6,600 nucleotides of DNA. Source: Spirochaetales bacterium (GTDB taxonomy: Bacteria; Spirochaetota; Spirochaetia; DTKZ01). A program made the position numbers and the translations under genes. The notes beneath the pieces are model-generated. The model ran no database searches. It saw nothing but the letters and a program-made list of their open reading frames with translations, and was not told the origin of the DNA. The DNA is taken from positions 1 through 6,600 of the forward strand of contig JAISAF010000381.1 in NCBI GenBank assembly GCA_031266855.1, read 5' to 3'. Shown one piece after another: positions 6,094 to 6,600 of the stretch; the first letter of the stretch is position 1; every line of letters begins with the position of its first letter.

Positions 6094-6204
6094 CTAAATC
6101 AAGATTTTAACCGCCAAGTCGAAAAAGTAGAATAAGTTTTTGCTCTTTTCTTCCTTTGCTTCTTCGCCCTTGCCAGTCTTCGGCTTCGTGGTGATTTTTT
6201 TCAT
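6094..6204 (-). CDS. Possible small protein of 36 residues (doubtful)
   Basis: An ATG frame encodes a very Lys/Glu-rich N-terminal half (MKKITTKPKTGKGEEAKEEK) and a hydrophobic, aromatic C-terminal end (NLFYFFDLAVKILI). The ATG follows an A-rich stretch with no Shine-Dalgarno sequence. The lysine richness may simply reflect A-rich DNA. No family is recognised. It lies between copy B and the tandem repeat/promoter on the opposite strand. Confidence 0.2.
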   Translation of the reverse strand: MKKITTKPKTGKGEEAKEEKSKNLFYFFDLAVKILI

Positions 6205-6207
6205 TTT

Positions 6208-6235
6208 TTAAAATACTGCTGTTAAAATACCGCTT
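6208..6235. repeat. 14-bp tandem direct repeat abutting a -35 box
   Basis: TTAAAATACTGCTG (6208-6221) is followed immediately by TTAAAATACCGCTT (6222-6235), 12 of 14 bases identical. The second unit overlaps the first two bases of TTGACA at 6234. Adjacent direct repeats with a period near one and a half helical turns just upstream of a -35 box can be activator sites; that role is inferred. Confidence 0.4.
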
Positions 6236-6262
6236 GACATTTTTCCGAAACTGTGTTTTACT
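6234..6262 (+). promoter_or_regulatory. Predicted sigma70-type promoter
   Basis: A perfect TTGACA (6234-6239) is followed after 17 nt by TTTACT (6257-6262, 4 of 6 matches to TATAAT). Transcription would start near 6269, just before an AGGA (6270-6273) and ATG 6283 of a 22-codon frame. The remaining transcript would read into the poly-C tract. Confidence 0.5.
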
Positions 6263-6282
6263 TCCCGGCAGGATAACACGAA

Positions 6283-6351
6283 ATGATTTTTTCCGATATT
6301 TTTAAAGCCATAATTTATATTTCGCCAAACCTGCGCAAACCGCTTGTTTAA
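6283..6351 (+). CDS. Possible 22-residue small ORF or leader peptide (doubtful)
   Basis: The frame reads MIFSDIFKAIIYISPNLRKPLV and ends at TAA 6349-6351. Support comes from context only: AGGA lies 9 nt upstream and the TTGACA promoter places the start of transcription near 6269. The product has a short hydrophobic stretch and no recognised family, and no run of one amino acid that would suggest classic attenuation. It ends 10 bp before the poly-C tract. Confidence 0.25.
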   Translation: MIFSDIFKAIIYISPNLRKPLV

Positions 6352-6357
6352 AACAAA

Positions 6358-6391
6358 TTTACCCCCCCCCCCCCCCCCCGTGCAATATAAT
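6358..6391 (+). promoter_or_regulatory. Candidate length-variable promoter spanning the poly-C tract
   Basis: A perfect TATAAT lies at 6386-6391. A -35-like TTTACC (6358-6363, 4 of 6 matches) overlaps the beginning of the C run, leaving a 22-nt spacer made mostly of C. At about 13 C the spacer would be the optimal 17 nt. No plus-strand ATG occurs from here to the window end, so any regulated gene lies further right. Confidence 0.35.
6362..6379. repeat. Uninterrupted run of 18 C (18 G on the minus strand)
   Basis: The homopolymer stands in otherwise A/T-rich DNA between the end of a 22-codon frame and a TATAAT hexamer. Runs this long are unstable by polymerase slippage, in cells as well as in sequencing, so the written length is uncertain. 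On the minus strand the run lies directly after TATATTGCAC, which would put it near a transcription start in that direction. Confidence 0.95.
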
Positions 6392-6600
6392 TTTATATAG
6401 TAAAACCGGCTGGAAGCCTCAGTTTACAAACGCGCACGCGCATATAAATAAAAATCAAAAAGATACGTCTCTTCTTTTCAAAAATTCTTTTCCCGCGCGA
6501 TTATATTCTCCTAAGCGTTTACGCTTTCCCCTGTACTGTACGCGCCGTTTTGTAAACGGCCCGTAAAAGTTTCTTTTTCATTTTCTTTTCCGTAAAAAAA
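6392..6600. other. A/T-rich non-coding region at the right edge
   Basis: No plus-strand ATG and no convincing gene on either strand were found. A minus-strand frame of 20 codons from ATG 6581-6579 (MKKKLLRAVYKTARTVQGKA) is too short and unsupported to call. Two small inverted repeats are present: AAGCG/CGCTT at 6513-6526 and GCCGTTT/AAACGGC around TGT at 6544-6560. The stretch is likely an upstream regulatory or leader region for a gene beyond the window. Confidence 0.5.
6544..6560. other. Short perfect hairpin, possible weak terminator or leader structure
   Basis: GCCGTTT pairs with AAACGGC around a TGT loop (7-bp stem). A T-rich stretch begins on the plus strand about 10 nt after the stem, not directly at it, so factor-independent termination is doubtful. 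Other roles such as an operator are equally possible. Confidence 0.3.

Noticed and set aside
6080..6600. tRNA, rRNA or known riboswitch in the right-hand gene-free region
   Set aside because: No cloverleaf arms, T-loop consensus or recognisable riboswitch core was seen on either strand by eye.

Overview
The window looks like a stretch of chromosome from a spirochaete, most plausibly a Treponema of the insect-gut type. The G+C content is moderate. A decayed integrase-type transposase resembles copies that, from memory, are common in those genomes. The hairpin-rich spacer repeats also fit. This assignment is an inference from style, not from a marker gene.

Layout. Bases 1 to about 1018 are the 5' part of an insertion sequence read on the minus strand. 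Its DDE transposase is broken: stop at codon 10, an apparent internal deletion, loss of the first catalytic Asp, and a second stop. The element ends near 1015-1018 in repeated transposase-site-like motifs. Directly beyond it, a promoter with a perfect -10 drives a plus-strand gene pair: a UPF0303 (HbpS/GlcG-like) protein at 1063-1545 and a HpcH/HpaI-type aldolase at 1568-2329. A long AMP-forming acyl-CoA synthetase-like gene (2580-4553) follows. It is separated from the aldolase by about 250 bp holding a hairpin-rich repeat element (copy A) bracketed by a 13-bp near-identical direct repeat. On the minus strand a complete lysine-sensitive-type aspartate kinase (5859 down to 4522) overlaps the synthetase gene tail to tail by 32 bp.

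The last 740 bp (5860-6600) carry no recognisable long gene. They hold a second hairpin-rich element (copy B, 5933-6079) sharing both ends with copy A but differing inside; two doubtful small ORFs; a 14-bp tandem repeat abutting a TTGACA promoter; and an uninterrupted run of 18 C just upstream of a perfect TATAAT. The C run lies between possible -35 and -10 hexamers, as in length-variable promoters, and the regulated gene would lie beyond the right edge.

Functionally, the aldolase would cleave or form 2-keto-3-deoxy acids or related pyruvate aldols, probably co-transcribed with the UPF0303 protein. The synthetase would activate a fatty or other carboxylic acid but has a degenerate ATP-binding loop. 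The aspartate kinase starts the aspartate-family amino acid pathway and is transcribed independently. No single pathway unites these genes. The most noteworthy signals are the modular hairpin repeat family, the poly-C promoter configuration and the altered nucleotide-binding loop.
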